Of a stretch of DNA of 64,000 nucleotides, positions 26,122-41,633 are shown piece by piece (the first letter of the stretch is position 1; every line of letters begins with the position of its first letter). The DNA is from Salminus brasiliensis (lineage: Eukaryota; Chordata; Actinopteri; Characiformes; Bryconidae): contig NC_132878.1 of the NCBI RefSeq assembly GCF_030463535.1, forward strand, positions 25,405,925 to 25,469,924, read 5' to 3'. The notes beneath the pieces were generated by a model that saw nothing but the letters and a program-made list of their open reading frames with translations, was not told the origin of the DNA and did not search any database. A program made the translations under genes and the position numbers.

Positions 26122-29018
26122 TTACTTCCCATGGTTTCCTCCCCTTCGCTCCAGCCTGGCCTCCAGCCACTCCATAAACTCTTCAGGACACAAACATTTA
26201 TTCTCAACACTCTGATGATGTCATACAATAAAGATATTCTTTCTAAGGAACTGTATGTATTTTCTAATTTCATCCTCTAGAAGGGTGAAGGCTAGCATGT
26301 GCTTCCTTTTCCGACTCATACATCACTTAGTAATCAACCTTGAGTTAGATAACTGCCAGATAACTTTTTAACGCAGAGGACAGCTATACCCGCTTGCAGA
26401 AGAACGCTAGCAGCCAATTCTGTTCGGTCGACTAACAGACACCTGTGCTGTTTTGCATAGATGGGGGTCTTCCTATGCAACCAAGAGAGAGGGAGGCCAA
26501 TTATGTTCACTTTTAGGCCGGTACACCGCTCAGGGTTTATCAGGCTACAACTATGAGCTACAAGGCAAATGTGGCTAACAAGTAATGAAAGCAATCAATC
26601 ATTAACACAGAGTGTCAGACATTATTCAATTTCACACAGTTTGTGTGCAGTTACACTATATGGACAAAAGTATTGGGACACCTGCTCATTCATTGTTTCT
26701 TTTGAAATCAAGGGTATGAAAACAAGAGGCCAGAATTTATCCTGCATTTGTTGGAGTAACTGTCTCTACTGTCCAGGGAAGGCTTTTTACTAGATTTTGG
26801 AGCATTGTTGTGAGGATTTGATTGCATTCAGCAACAAGCATGTTAGTGAGGTCAGGATGTTAGATGATCACCACCCCACCTCATTCCCAACTCCTCAACT
26901 CATCCCAAAAGTATTGGATTGATCACAAACCATCATTCCAAAGAATACAATTTCACATCTCCACAGCTCAATGCTGGGGGGCTTTATACCCCTTCTAGCC
27001 CACACCTGGCATTAGGCACTGTGCCAAAAGGTCCATGTTTATCTGCTCCAAAGTGTCCTATTCTATTAGCAGTACTTCTCTACAAGGACTGGATAAACTG
27101 TGTATGTGTGTGTGTGCACTTGCACATATGTGTCAGCAGTGGGTGCAACTTAAAGTCGCTTAATGCATTTATTAGAAGGCATGTCCACAAACATTTGGAC
27201 ATATAGTATACATTAGAAACTAAATGTACTTTTTAGCCAAACAATCACTTTAAAAAGTTACCTGCGTAAGTGGGAAAATGTAGAGCATTAGGTGTACAAC
27301 AAACAGAATACACTACTTTCCCTCTCACATTTAACCCACACTTACCATTATCATCTGTCAGTTGTTTTTCTGAATTCGTAGTCCAGATGACGAGGGCATT
27401 GGTGTGATAGAGCACATGTGATGAACAAGAGCCATCGAGAGAAAGGGACACAAAGCAGAAAAAGGTTAATGCACGCTAACTGTGAAATTTGGGGCACATG
27501 GTCACATTGTTAAGTACCTTTTTATAGAGGTTACAAACCATGTTCATTTTTATTGTTCATATTTGTATTATCAATGTATCAGATCACTCCATTCACAACG
27601 GTGCAGAAATGCTGTCAGTTCTTTTAGTAATAACTGTTCCACTGAATTCTCAGGTAACTCAGGTTAATGCTTTGTCTGTGCATAGAGTACTGTCTTAAAG
27701 TACTAAGCCTTAAATGATCCGTAAAGCTGTTAATCTGGGAAGTAAGCATTTATTAGTTAAAAAACACATGTAAGCAAATAAAAAGAAATAAACAAATAAA
27801 CAGTACATTTTGATTGCTGTGTGTGAGTGTTTTAGCCTAACCATTTCCAAGCCCTTTGGCAAGTGAGTTCTGGCTGTCAGAGGTCAGAGATGGTCCACAC
27901 AGAGTGAGCTGTTTTGGCAGAGTTTTCTAACTCAGTGTCAGTGATGATTGATATTTGCAGCTTTGCAGTCAATACTCCTCAGTGCAGCACATTGAAACTC
28001 TCCTGCATTGTGGTGTAATAAAAAAAATGCTAAATGCTAAATTCAGTTGTTAGCAAATAATGAACACCTTAATGCAGCAAGGCTTATTACACACTAAGGT
28101 GTATTACTCAACTACAGGTACTTCTCTGGGGGCTCTTCTCTGGTAATAGAGCTATATAATAATACTTTCAGCTAGGCTGTTTGAGGGCTTAATCCCCACA
28201 TTACTGAACATATAACCCGACCATCAGGTATACTTCAAACATAGTTTTATATGATCAACCAATTGTCTATGAACAACCATGCATAATGACATGATGTCAG
28301 TGTTCTCATAGAGCCTTTTCACATCTGGCATTCATATGCGGTTGTATCTGGATACTCTCTGGATCTATTCTGACTGGATTCTGTTTACTTTGGTAATTAA
28401 AATGTGTGATCAGATGAGATCTGATATCACTTTCCCGCATTAAAAGCACACCAACACGAACATCACTTCCATTTTACTTCCTGTAAATGAGGAGGTTCTA
28501 CACTGCACTGGAACAACAGTTGGTTCTCAAATTTCTGTAGCGGCTCTGTCAAAAAATTGCAACAGACTATTTAAACCAGAAACCTAGAGCGCTGTTTTCG
28601 GATTGGCCAGAATCTGATTTGAAAGACATTCAGATAAATGCAGTTTAAGAAGGATGTATACTTTGTAGGTGGTTGAAATTATGAATGAATAAAGCCTGTT
28701 AAAAAATATTAAACGAATATATTGCAAATACACACCTTCACACACTCCCTCAGTCTCTACCTGCTGTTGGATTTTCCTCACACACTTAAGTCCCTGGTCG
28801 CACAATCCAAAAGCATTGAACGGGCCCCCACAGTGCTCTTTCTTCTGTTTCGCACACTTGAGGCAGCACCCACAGACATCCATCACTTTTCCCCCAGGAC
28901 ACTCGATCTCTTTGCATGTCCCCATTTCACAAGGTAAACATGACAGCGTCCAGCTGTTCTCCACAACCAACAGCAGCAGCAGCACCTGAGTGATCCGTAT
29001 GACTTTCAGATATGACAT
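26122..29018 (-). CDS. Secreted small cysteine-rich protein with IGFBP-N-like domain (upstream paralogue), spliced
   Basis: Coding exons on the minus strand are 29018-28736, 27369-27346 (24 nt) and 26180-26122. They sum to 366 nt, giving 121 residues plus TAA, with GT/AG borders and phase 1 throughout. It has a signal peptide (TQVLLLLLVVENSW), then 12 cysteines in the same order as the paralogue at 18327-22466, with CGCCLKCAKQ and CGGPFNAFGLCDQGLKC. The microexon contributes EKQLTDDN, and the last exon EFMEWLEARLERRGGNHGK aligns with the paralogue's EFIEWLKSRKLRKD tail. The Thr-rich exon of the paralogue has no visible counterpart; a MITE occupies the corresponding intron (26652-27210). Reading straight through exon 1 would give a 144-residue frame with a hydrophobic junk tail; the conserved donor AAG|GTGTGT argues against that. 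Function unknown; likely extracellular. Exon joins need transcript evidence. Confidence 0.72.
26652..27210. mobile_element. Full-length Tc1/mariner-like MITE in the last intron of the upstream IGFBP-domain gene
   Basis: Left end TACACTATATGGACAAAAGT and right end CATTTGGACATATAGTATA form inverted ends with TA at both borders. The interior is non-coding. Other copies of this family are at 8401-8701, 31412-31807, 45545-45955 and 46871-47223. Confidence 0.85.
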
Positions 29019-29360
29019 TGTGGAGGTCCCTTAAGCTGAAGAAGCTTAAGATGCGTGAGATCAAGTCGTGGAGACCTTAAAGCCAAGCCTGAAGTCGTGC
29101 TATTTGCTCTACCTCTTCCCAATCCTAGGCTTGTTTACTTCAGTGCAGTGCAGATTGCATCACCTGGAAATTGTACATCGAATATTTCAGTGCTGATGTG
29201 GATCATGCCTGAAGCTGCGTTACATAAATTCTGCATGTTGGTACGTGTGTTGCCTAGAGACGAATATTTCTCGGTCATGATCTTGGAATTCACTTGCACT
29301 GTATATGTGACAACTTTTCTTACTTTATATATTGGTGCTCCACTGACATGTAATTGTAAG

Positions 29361-30140
29361 TGTTTCTAATAAAGTGGCCAGTGAGTAAAAGTATAAGGTT
29401 GGCATTTTTAATAAAGTGGCCAGTGAGTAAAAGTACAAGGTGGGTGTTTCTAATAAAGTGGCCAGTGAGTAAAAGTACAAGGTTGGCATTTCTAATAAAG
29501 TGGACAGTGAGTAAAAGTCCAAGGAGGGTGTTTCTAATAAAGTGGACAGTGAGTAAAAGTACAAGGTTGGCATTTCTAATAAAGTAGCCAGTGAGTAAAA
29601 GTACAAGGAGGGTGTTTCTAATAAAGTGGCCAGTGAGTAAAAGTACAAGGTTGACATTTCTAATAAAGTAGCCAGTGAGTAAAAGTACAAGGAGGGTGTT
29701 TCTAATAAAGTGGACAGTGAGTAAAAGTACAAGGAGGGTGTTTCTAATAAAGTGGCCAGTGAGTAAAAGTCCAAGGTGGGTGTTTTTAATAAAGTGGCCA
29801 GTGAGTAAAAGTACAAGGTGGGTGTTTCTAATAAAGTGGCCAGTGAGTAAAAGTACAAGGTTGACATTTCTGATAAAGTGGACAGTGAGTAAAAGTCCAA
29901 GGAGGGTGTTTCTAATAAAGTGGCCAGTGAGTAAAAGTACAAGGAGGGTGTTTCTAATAAAGTGGCCAGTGAGTAAAAGTACAAGGTTGACATTTCTGAT
30001 AAAGTGGACAGTGAGTAAAAGTCCAAGGAGGGTGTTTCTAATAAAGTGGCCAGTGAGTAAAAGTAAAAGGTTGACATTTCTGATAAAGTGGCCAGTGATT
30101 AAAAGTACAAGGAGAATGTTTCTAATAAAGTGGCTGGTAA
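29361..30140. repeat. 42-bp tandem array, 18 exact-length units
   Basis: The core AATAAAGTGGCCAGTGAGTA recurs every 42 bp from 29368 to 30124 (756 bp, exactly 18 periods with no length drift). Units differ mainly in the last 10 nt (GGTTGGCATTTC, GGTGGGTGTTTC, GGAGGGTGTTTC and GGTTGACATTTC types). Because 42 is a multiple of 3, several frames on both strands stay open, which explains spurious frames of up to 323 codons. It lies about 340 bp upstream of the IGFBP-domain gene's start codon. Confidence 0.95.
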
Positions 30141-30583
30141 GTGCATACACACGCATACATGGTGAATTACCAGCAGAGGGCGTCCTTTTTAAAAGAATAT
30201 TTCTAAACTCTGCCACAGCTAATGTGCAGTGTGTTGTTCTAAAGCACTTGAAAGATGAACTAGAGAACTTGCTACAGCACCAGTTTGACAATCTATGCCA
30301 ACTTTTTAAAGATTTATTTCTGTTTACATTTTTACTTACAGTACATAATAGTACATAATATACAAGAAATATTTACATTTACAACTTCACTGCAAGGCTG
30401 CAAGGAAAGTGCTGTATGACCCACTGTTAACTATAAACATTGCATGGTGAAAAACAGGTAGCAGCCATTTGAAGTCATGCTTATAGATTACAGTGTGTCA
30501 TACAGTGTCAAATACACTTATAAAGAACTCTATTAGAGATTACTGAACAGCTTCACATGGTATACAATGATTTTGCACAGTGC
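30141..30583. other. Non-coding, no feature recognised
   Basis: AT-rich sequence between the 42-bp array and an L2-like LINE tail. Confidence 0.45.
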
Positions 30584-30900
30584 TAATCAGAATCAGAGTC
30601 AGAATCGGATTTATTGGCCAATTATGTTTACCAACACAAGGAATTTGTTCCCGGCTGTTAGTGTCTCTCTAGTATTAACAATATACAGCTGCTCTACATG
30701 CAATATACAGACACTACACAATACACAGAGAACAATTGTAAACACAGTATACACAGACTATACGAGCACATTTCTATACAGTGTGCTTTACAGTGTTATT
30801 CACAGAATAGCAGTATGCTACACTATACAGATTAAATATTGTGCAACCACAGCAGTGTACATATGTGTGAAATGAATAAAGGTGCAGTAATGCAGCAATT
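30584..30900 (-). mobile_element. L2-like LINE 3' tail, minus orientation
   Basis: On the minus strand the sequence reads ACAAATTCCTTGTGTTGG, then CCAATAAATCCGATTCTG and further GATTCTG-type units at 30584-30612. A hairpin followed by short ATTCTG repeats is the 3' end form of L2-clade LINEs. Only the 3' untranslated part is present; the upper limit is approximate. Confidence 0.65.
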
Positions 30901-31405
<505 letters not shown>

Positions 31406-31411
31406 ACAGAC

Positions 31412-31807
31412 AGACTCCAAAGAGTCCTGTTCTATTGTCAATAATTCTTTTTAGGGACTAGACAAACTGTGTGTGCAACTGTGTGGATTGCATATCTGTG
31501 TACCTTTAGTACCTTTATTACCTTTAGTACTTTTTACTTTTTTAATTTATCCCCTACCCTATTTATTGTTTAGTGTCATTTTAGTTTTAGCCTTTAGTTT
31601 AAGACTGTGTTCTGTGTTTTTTGTTACTTGTCATATGTGTTGCTCTCACCAAGACAAATTCCTTGTATGTGTAACATACTTGGTGAAATAAAGAGATTCT
31701 GATTCTGATTCTGATTCTGATTCTGTGTCAGCATGGGCTGCTTGAAACTTAAAATAGGTGAATGCATTTATTAGGAGTGCATACAAACATTTTGGCATAT
31801 AGTGTAG
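31412..31807. mobile_element. MITE copy interrupted by an L2 LINE tail
   Basis: 31412-31500 (GTCCTGTTCTATTGTCAATA and GACTAGACAAACTGTG) and 31723-31807 (GTCAGCATGGGCTGCTTGAA through CATATAGTGTA) match consecutive parts of the MITE at 26652-27210. The join falls inside its CATATCTGTGTCAGC stretch. Confidence 0.75.
31501..31722 (+). mobile_element. L2-like LINE 3' tail inserted in the MITE
   Basis: It contains the 3' hairpin ACCAAGACAAATTCC...CATACTTGGT (about 31648-31685) followed by AAATAAAGA and four ATTCTG units. TCTGTG is present on both sides and may be the target duplication. The copy is severely 5'-truncated and carries no ORF. Confidence 0.8.
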
Positions 31808-31989
31808 AAAGGCAGACAGATAGACAGACAGATGGATATACCAGTATGCAGAGATATATAGATACATAGAAAGAAAGATGTGCAGACAGATAGGCAGACC
31901 TACAGACTGCGATATAGACAGAAAGACAGATAGATAGATAAATGAACGCTGAACGTTCATATACTTTAGTCGCACAAACATATGCTCAG

Positions 31990-32005
31990 CACGCACACAC
32001 ACACG

Positions 32006-32042
<37 letters not shown>
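31990..32042. repeat. (CA)n microsatellite
   Basis: An almost uninterrupted CA run with two CGCA interruptions near its start. Confidence 0.9.
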
Positions 32043-32045
<3 letters not shown>

Positions 32046-32290
32046 TACAGTGGCACAGTGAACACACATCCCTGGTGCTGGTCACATTGCATGGCTGTAT
32101 TCAGGTCAGAGCAGGATTAGGAAGCTCTCAGTGTGTGCTGGGGGATGGAGGGAGAGAAAGAGAAAGAGAAAAAGAGAGAGACAGAGGGGGTGGACATAGA
32201 GGGAGAAAGATAGAAATAGAGAGAGAGACAGAGGTCGAGATGGCCTAGAGTTTGCATATGTCAAAAGTGTAGTGGTCTACATGCATCCTC

Positions 32291-32338
<48 letters not shown>

Positions 32339-32780
32339 TTACACCTCACATTTGCTATACACTGAAGTCATCATGAAGTGAAAGCAAAAGACAGACATAA
32401 GGACAAGAAAATAAGGGGAGGGTTAAAAAAAATTCCCCACACCATGACACCACTTCCACCAGCCGGGACAGGTGACGCAAGGCAGGTTGGGTCCATGGGT
32501 TTATGCTGATTGTGCAAAATTCAGACCCTAACATCTGTGTTGCTCAGTAGACAGTTAGATTTATCAGACCAGGTTACATTTTTCCAGTCTGTTTAGGTGA
32601 GTCTGTACCCACTGCAGTCTCAGCCTTCTGTTCTTGACTGACAGTAGTGGAACCCATCAGGTTCTTCTGCTGTTGAAAAACCGTGTCCGACCATTCTCTG
32701 TTGACCTTTCTGATGAATACAACTCTTTTTTCCATCTGCAGTACTGTTTTAAGTGTTTCTAGAACTGCTGGACACATGGT
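32046..32780. other. Non-coding, purine-rich in part
   Basis: Contains GA-rich stretches (32150-32240 and 32301-32335). The minus strand at 32574-32750 is open but shows no recognisable protein. Confidence 0.45.
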
Positions 32781-32789
32781 ATTTAAAAT

Positions 32790-32945
32790 AAACAATACAT
32801 GTAATGAAGAAACAGTAATAGTTATAGTTACAGAATCAGTTATAGTCAATATGGAATCATTTATAATAGTTGCTGAATCATTTACAGTGTTGATTGAAAC
32901 TTTTATAGTAGTTACTGAATTATGCATAATAATATACAGTACCTC
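32790..32945 (-). repeat. 21-bp minisatellite, inverse orientation
   Basis: Units of the form TTAC.GAATCATTTATA.TAG are the reverse complement of the array at 33905-34715. About 7 degenerate copies. Confidence 0.6.
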
Positions 32946-33399
32946 GTTTTCTTCATTACATTTATTCTATAATTTAAACACCATGTGACCAGCAGTTCTA
33001 GAAATACACAAACCAGTCTATCTGCCACCAACCATCCTGCCACACTCAGGATGACATTTCCTCCCATTCTGATGGTCGATGTAAACATTAGTCGAGGCTC
33101 CTGTCCTGTATATGCATGGTTTTATGTATTTTACTGCCGCAACATGATTGGCTGATTTTATTTCACATTCTATTTTTGTGCATCATTTGATCAGAGCAGC
33201 TGACCTATACATTTTGGAAATGCTTCGAAATGACTTTGGTAAGATTGGTAATAATATGTCGAATCAAATCTTACACAAAGTTTATTTGTCATACGTGTCA
33301 AATAGTCATACATGGTACATCTAGCAGTGCAATGATTCACTTTGCTGTGATGTCTGTTCATTAACATGAAATTAATAAGATAATAAGGATAGATTGTAT

Positions 33400-33910
33400 A
33401 CATGCAGTCATGATGAAAAAATAGGACACCCCCTGTAAACCTATATTTCAACATATGGACATTTGATCGTCATTTGAACAGTATTGAGAGATGGAGGTAA
33501 TATGACACAAACAATCTCACTAAAAATCTCAAAGAAAATCTCTCTAAATAAATAGTAAAACTTAAATTAACAGAAATGCAATTGCCCTGTGAGGGAAAAA
33601 GTTAGGACACCACGACATTCATCACTGCAGATGATTAGAACATCATTAGAGAGGATTTTGGAGGAGGAGCCTGTCTTATTTAAAATTCAGACATTTAGTT
33701 GGTCGTGGTTGTGGAAATGAGTGGTATCACCATGGTCAGATCCAAAGAGTTCTCTAAGGCTTTCAGAAAGAAGGTCGTAGATGCATTTGAGTCTGGTAAG
33801 GGATGTAAAAAGATCTCAGAATTTCAAAATCAGCTATTCCACTGTCCACAAAATAATTTACAAGTGAAAAAAAACACCAACATGGCCAGGTCAGGAATTC
33901 TCCAGCAATC
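33400..33910 (+). pseudogene. Tc1-like transposase N-terminal remnant
   Basis: From about 33720 one frame reads MSGITMVRSKEFSKAFRKKV followed by FESGKGCKKIS. This matches the first helix-turn-helix of the Tc1-family paired-like DNA-binding domain found in many fish elements. The frame degenerates after about 40 codons and the catalytic DDE part is absent. The upstream GGACACCCCCTGTAAACC near 33424 looks like element end sequence. A second remnant with near-identical upstream sequence is at about 51990-52200. Confidence 0.75.
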
Positions 33911-34715
33911 CTAAAATTTCCTCATGTCATGATTAATATCCACTATAAATTATTTAGTAAAGACAATACACAATTTAGTAAACACTATAAATCATTCAGT
34001 AACTATTATAAATGATTCTGTAATTCCTAAAACTGATTTTGTAACTATTGATCTATAAATAATCTAGTATACACCATAAATAATTCAGTAAAAAATAAAT
34101 GATTCAGTATCTACTAGCTACTATAAATTATACAGTAACTACTGCAATAGATTCTGTACCTATCATACATGATTCAATGACTATTATGCATAATTCAGTT
34201 ACTGCTATAAAAGATTCAGTCAACACTGTAAATGATTTAGTAACTATTGAAAATGATTCCATAATGACTGTAACTGATTCAGTAACTATAACTATTACAG
34301 TAACTATAATAATTAAGTAGCAACTTGATCCAATACACATTATAAATGCTTCAATGACTATTACACATGATTTAGCAGCTACGATAAACAATCCAGTAAC
34401 TATTATAATTTATTTAGTAAACATTATCAATTATTCAGGAAACACTATAAATGAATCAGTATATGTTATACATGGGTTACTAACTAATTAAAATTATTCA
34501 GTATGTATTATACATGATTCAGTAACTACTATAAATTATACAGTGATTACCATAAATGATTCAATTACTATTATTCATGATTCAGTAACTACTGTAAAGT
34601 ATTAATATAATGACTGTACATGATTTAGTAACTACTATAAATGATTCAGAAACTACACTAAATGATTTTGTAACTACAGTAAATGATTTGGCAACTACAG
34701 TGGTGTTTACAAGCT
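33905..34715 (+). repeat. Degenerate 21-bp minisatellite
   Basis: GATTCAGTAACTACTATAAAT and variants repeat for about 800 bp (some 35-38 units). Frames such as MIQYLLATINYTV are translations of the repeat. Confidence 0.85.
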
Positions 34716-35979
34716 AGCGAAACTGTGAGAGCATACAAGTGAGTCAAACTTTGCCAGGAAGGGTATGTGTGGAGTGGAAAAGTTTTAAAGAAGAAAAATA
34801 AAAAGGGGTGGGGGTGGGGGAGAAGGATAGTGTGGTTAAGAGAGAATAGAGAGAGAAAGAGAGAGAGAGAAGAAGAAGACAGAAAGAGAGAGAGAGAGAG
34901 AAGAAGACAGAAAGAGAGAGAGAGACAGGGAGAGAGAGAGAGAGGGTAGGTAATCTGGTTTAATTGCTTTAGGCTCGTGTTGGGTTGATGGTAAGGAGAT
35001 TGAGGTGCTCTCTGGGTCATCGGCTAAAATAACCCTACACACCCGGTCGCCTAGGCAAGGCCACACACACGTTGTCATGACAACATAGCAACCAGACGGC
35101 GGCCATGGCAGAGACCGTCTGTCCCTCCAGGTGCTTCTCCACCCCTCCAGTCTACAGCACCTGTCCCATAATGTTCAACAGTTTGGAATGGAGGTTCTGA
35201 CTACTATAAAACCAATGCGGTTGCTTGAGATTATTCTAATGGGCTAGTTCTGCGCAACTTCACAGGCTTGAAATAATTATAAGGAAACTAGAAACCCATA
35301 AAAGAAGAAAAACAGAATTAGATGTTTTTGATGAATGAATATATCATTTGAAATATTTTAGATAATCTCATTACATAAAGATGACCCCCGTCTCATAGCA
35401 TTCCCTTTTTTACCCTTGCTCAGTGATCAGTTTCTTACTATGGAGCCATGCATGGCTGGGCATTTTGGGGTAACAGACCCACATCTTCCAGCTGAAGTCT
35501 ACAGCAGTCCTGAGTTCAGAAACTAACCAATGATAAATGGGGAAGCATAGGGTGATACATTGGTCAGAAACTGATGGGCTACAGTCTGTGACTGTACACC
35601 AATGCAGTGGATCTACATGGTAGGTGGAGCTCATAAAGTTACCAGTGAGCAAGACGGGAAAAAAGTGAGGGGTGAGATAAACTACTAGATAGAGATTTCT
35701 AATTAAGTGAGCTGTGAGTAGAAGTGGACAAGGATAGATTCCTTGAGAGTCTTTGAATAGGTAATAAACTTACCTTAGAGTAAATGACTCGTTGATGTTT
35801 GGCTACCTAACCAGCACATCATCTCCAGTCAATATGATCTTTTTCAGTTAGTAAAATCAGGATTATTATTTAGCGTTCTTGTCAAATTCTGGAAATATGT
35901 GAAAACACCACATGGCAACAATAACCCTTCAAGGCCCCCCTCACTCCAGCAATAACATAAAAATAATGTAATCATAACA
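34716..35979. other. Non-coding; GA-rich microsatellite at 34840-34950
   Basis: Contains a strongly purine-rich (GA)n-(GAA)n tract. The remainder has no recognised element. No gene seen. Confidence 0.5.
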
Positions 35980-35985
35980 GACATG

Positions 35986-36824
35986 GCAGAAGTACATATG
36001 TAAAAGTGCACATATTCCAGTTAGAAAATACTTAAGTAAAAGTTGAAGTATGATTTATATTATTTACTTAAGTAAAAGTATAAAATTACACTCTCCTACT
36101 TGTTTTTGTTTTATTTGAAACATTTTTAAAATGTGTTTTGAGGTACAGATGAACACAACCATGACAGTCAGTGCAAATAATGGTTTATGCTAGAACTGCA
36201 GCATCAATATCAGCTAAAACTAAAACCACCTATTCAGTTTCCTATTCAGTTCACAGATGGTAAATGTGGTAATATATGGGTCTCAGCTCTGATACCCTGA
36301 CCATGTGAGTAACCCTGTCTTTTAACTCAGGCCTCAATTTGACATTCTTTGGCATCATAATTTGATGCATATCAAATCAGTCATTTCCAAACACCCATCT
36401 GAAATCAGCAACCCCTCCACTCCTGGTTAACTGTGTGAGGCTGCACAAGTGTGTCAGTTAGAGGTTATCTGTCAGTGTGGTTCAACACTTTAAATAGATA
36501 GTTTCACAAAGATCATTAAAAAAAATTAGATTACAGAACCAGGCTCAGCTCTGTTCAGGATTCATATGAACTGAAGCTTTTACAGATTCAGATTTACTGA
36601 CAGCAGCATAAGATTAGCTGACTGATTAAAAACTGTGACTAAAAAACACTTTAATTACTATTTGAAAGTAACAAGTAACCTGTTTTACTCCCTCAAGTCT
36701 GTAACGGGGGAGTAAAAAGTACATATTGTTCTTGTGAAATGTAGAGAGTAGAAGCAAAAAAGTATAGATAGCTCAGAAATCTACTTAAGTACAGTAACAA
36801 TGTACTCATACTTCTGCCCCTTGG
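35986..36824. mobile_element. Non-autonomous DNA transposon (hAT-like?)
   Basis: The left end GGCAGAAGTACATATGTAAA with ACTTAAGTAAAAGT inside is matched inversely by the right end (TACTTAAGTACAGTAACAAT then GTACTCATACTTCTGCC). The interior is non-coding. The family assignment is tentative because no target duplication is clear. Confidence 0.6.
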
Positions 36825-37320
36825 CACCTGCCCCACAGGCCCAGTCTTAAATCCATCCCTGTCTAGGGGTTGTCAGCACATGAGAAACATCACCCATGTA
36901 GAAAAAAAAAAAAGATCCACTGGACGTCTTACAGTAACAAGTCAAGTTTAATGATAATTCAACCTAGCATAAAAGTACACCATACGATCTGGCAAAAACT
37001 TAACAGAACAATACATCAATAACAGCAAGCTAAAAGCACAACACAGTAATTCCTATAGTCTCCTAGGAGAGAAATCAAACTTAAGTAGAAAGTACAAAGA
37101 TGTGGGCAGTGCTGCCAAATACAGCTGGACAGAGACTGGGCTAAGAGATTCCTCTCTGAATCTGGGTGTATATGAGAGTGTGTCATTAAGTGAACAATGC
37201 TTTTTCTGTGAATATGTGAGTGCAGTGTATGTGTGTGAGGTAAATTGAGAGTCTGGAGGAGTCCGTTTGCTCTTGTACAATCTTGAAACAAAGAGGATCT
37301 GTGTCTTGAAGAAGGAGCTG
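36825..37320. other. Non-coding, no gene seen
   Basis: No recognised feature. Open frames here lack motifs. Confidence 0.4.
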
Positions 37321-38170
37321 CCACCTTTTTTCTTCCAAATGGCCGCTTTATTTCTCCTTCATGGTGATGTGAATCGATTCAGATTCAGTCTGTAAAAGTA
37401 ACCCGGCTCTTATCGTGCTCACTCCTTTATGTCTTTGCAATTGTCACTCTCTCACTACGTCTCTCGCTAGATGAATCTCAAATGGCTCCCTACATAGTGC
37501 ACTATGTAGTCTTTTCTCCACACTAGTAGACACTGTTGGTACCCTACTGCAGTCCTAGATATCGTATATCGTATAGTCTAGATATCTTCCATCCTGAAGA
37601 GTTTTAACATAACTTTCTCCTGAAATTGACCCGAAAACCTTAATTAGCTGGATCAGGTGTGTTGGGTTATGATTTGAACCAGATTCTGCATGATGATAGG
37701 CATCACTGCCCAACATAATGCACATTCAAGAGGAAGCAATCTGAGATTCGTGTGATGTTATATTCCAGTTGTTTTTTTAAAGTTGGAGCTGAGAACCCAT
37801 GCTCTACAGCAGTGGCCACCAACCCTCCTCCTGGAGATATACCTTCCTGCAGCTTTCAGCTCCAACCTAAACACCTGACACCTCGTATAGCTAATCAAGC
37901 ATGTCTTGATTTTGTGGGGTCAATTAGAGTTGAAGCTAAAGTCTGCAGGAAGGTGGATCCTCAGGTACTGGATTGTTGACTACTGCTCTACAGCATCTGG
38001 AACTTGTCGCCACCTTGCTTGCCCTTCTTTGTGGTGTGAATCTCTCTGGATTCAGCCTGCAACCACTCTCTTCTATCTTTGTTATCTTCACTCCTTCTCT
38101 GACTCTCTCTAACTGAATCTCAAATGGCCCCTTTCTATTGCAGTGCACTACATAGGCCATGAAGTAAAGG
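37321..38170. repeat. Two diverged copies of a fish repeat flanking a hairpin MITE
   Basis: 37321-37520 and 37985-38165 share ordered blocks (GCCACCTT, GATGTGAATC/GGTGTGAATC, GAATCTCAAATGGC, GTGCACTA). This lies downstream of the homeobox gene's stop codon and could partly be its 3' UTR. TTTATT at about 37347 (AATAAA on the minus strand) is a possible poly(A) signal. Confidence 0.45.
37798..37986. mobile_element. Hairpin MITE
   Basis: The left part AGCAGTGGCCACCAACCCTC pairs with the right part (GGATTGTTGACTACTGCT), and CTGCAG occurs symmetrically in both arms. It is about 190 bp long and non-coding. Confidence 0.65.
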
Positions 38171-38251
38171 CTTCTTCTAAACTCTACACAGTGCACTACA
38201 TGCTTGATAGGAAGCGATTTGAGGCTCAGCTGACATGTCTCCCCGTCATGT

Positions 38252-41633
<3,382 letters not shown>

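Noticed and set aside
28584-28735. Read-through extension of the upstream IGFBP-domain exon (IRLIFFNRLYSF...)
   Set aside because: The conserved GT donor at the same place as in the paralogue, and a matching terminal exon, make this intronic.
29360-30140. CRISPR-like array
   Set aside because: The units are contiguous with no unique spacers, and this is a eukaryotic genome; it is a satellite-type array.
29320-30358. Open frames of 323, 250 and 227 codons on both strands
   Set aside because: All are translations of the 42-bp tandem array, which stays open because its period is a multiple of three. No domain, start context or splice structure.
33191-33454. 87-codon minus-strand frame near the Tc1 remnant
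   Set aside because: No recognisable motif, and it does not correspond to any Tc1 transposase region.
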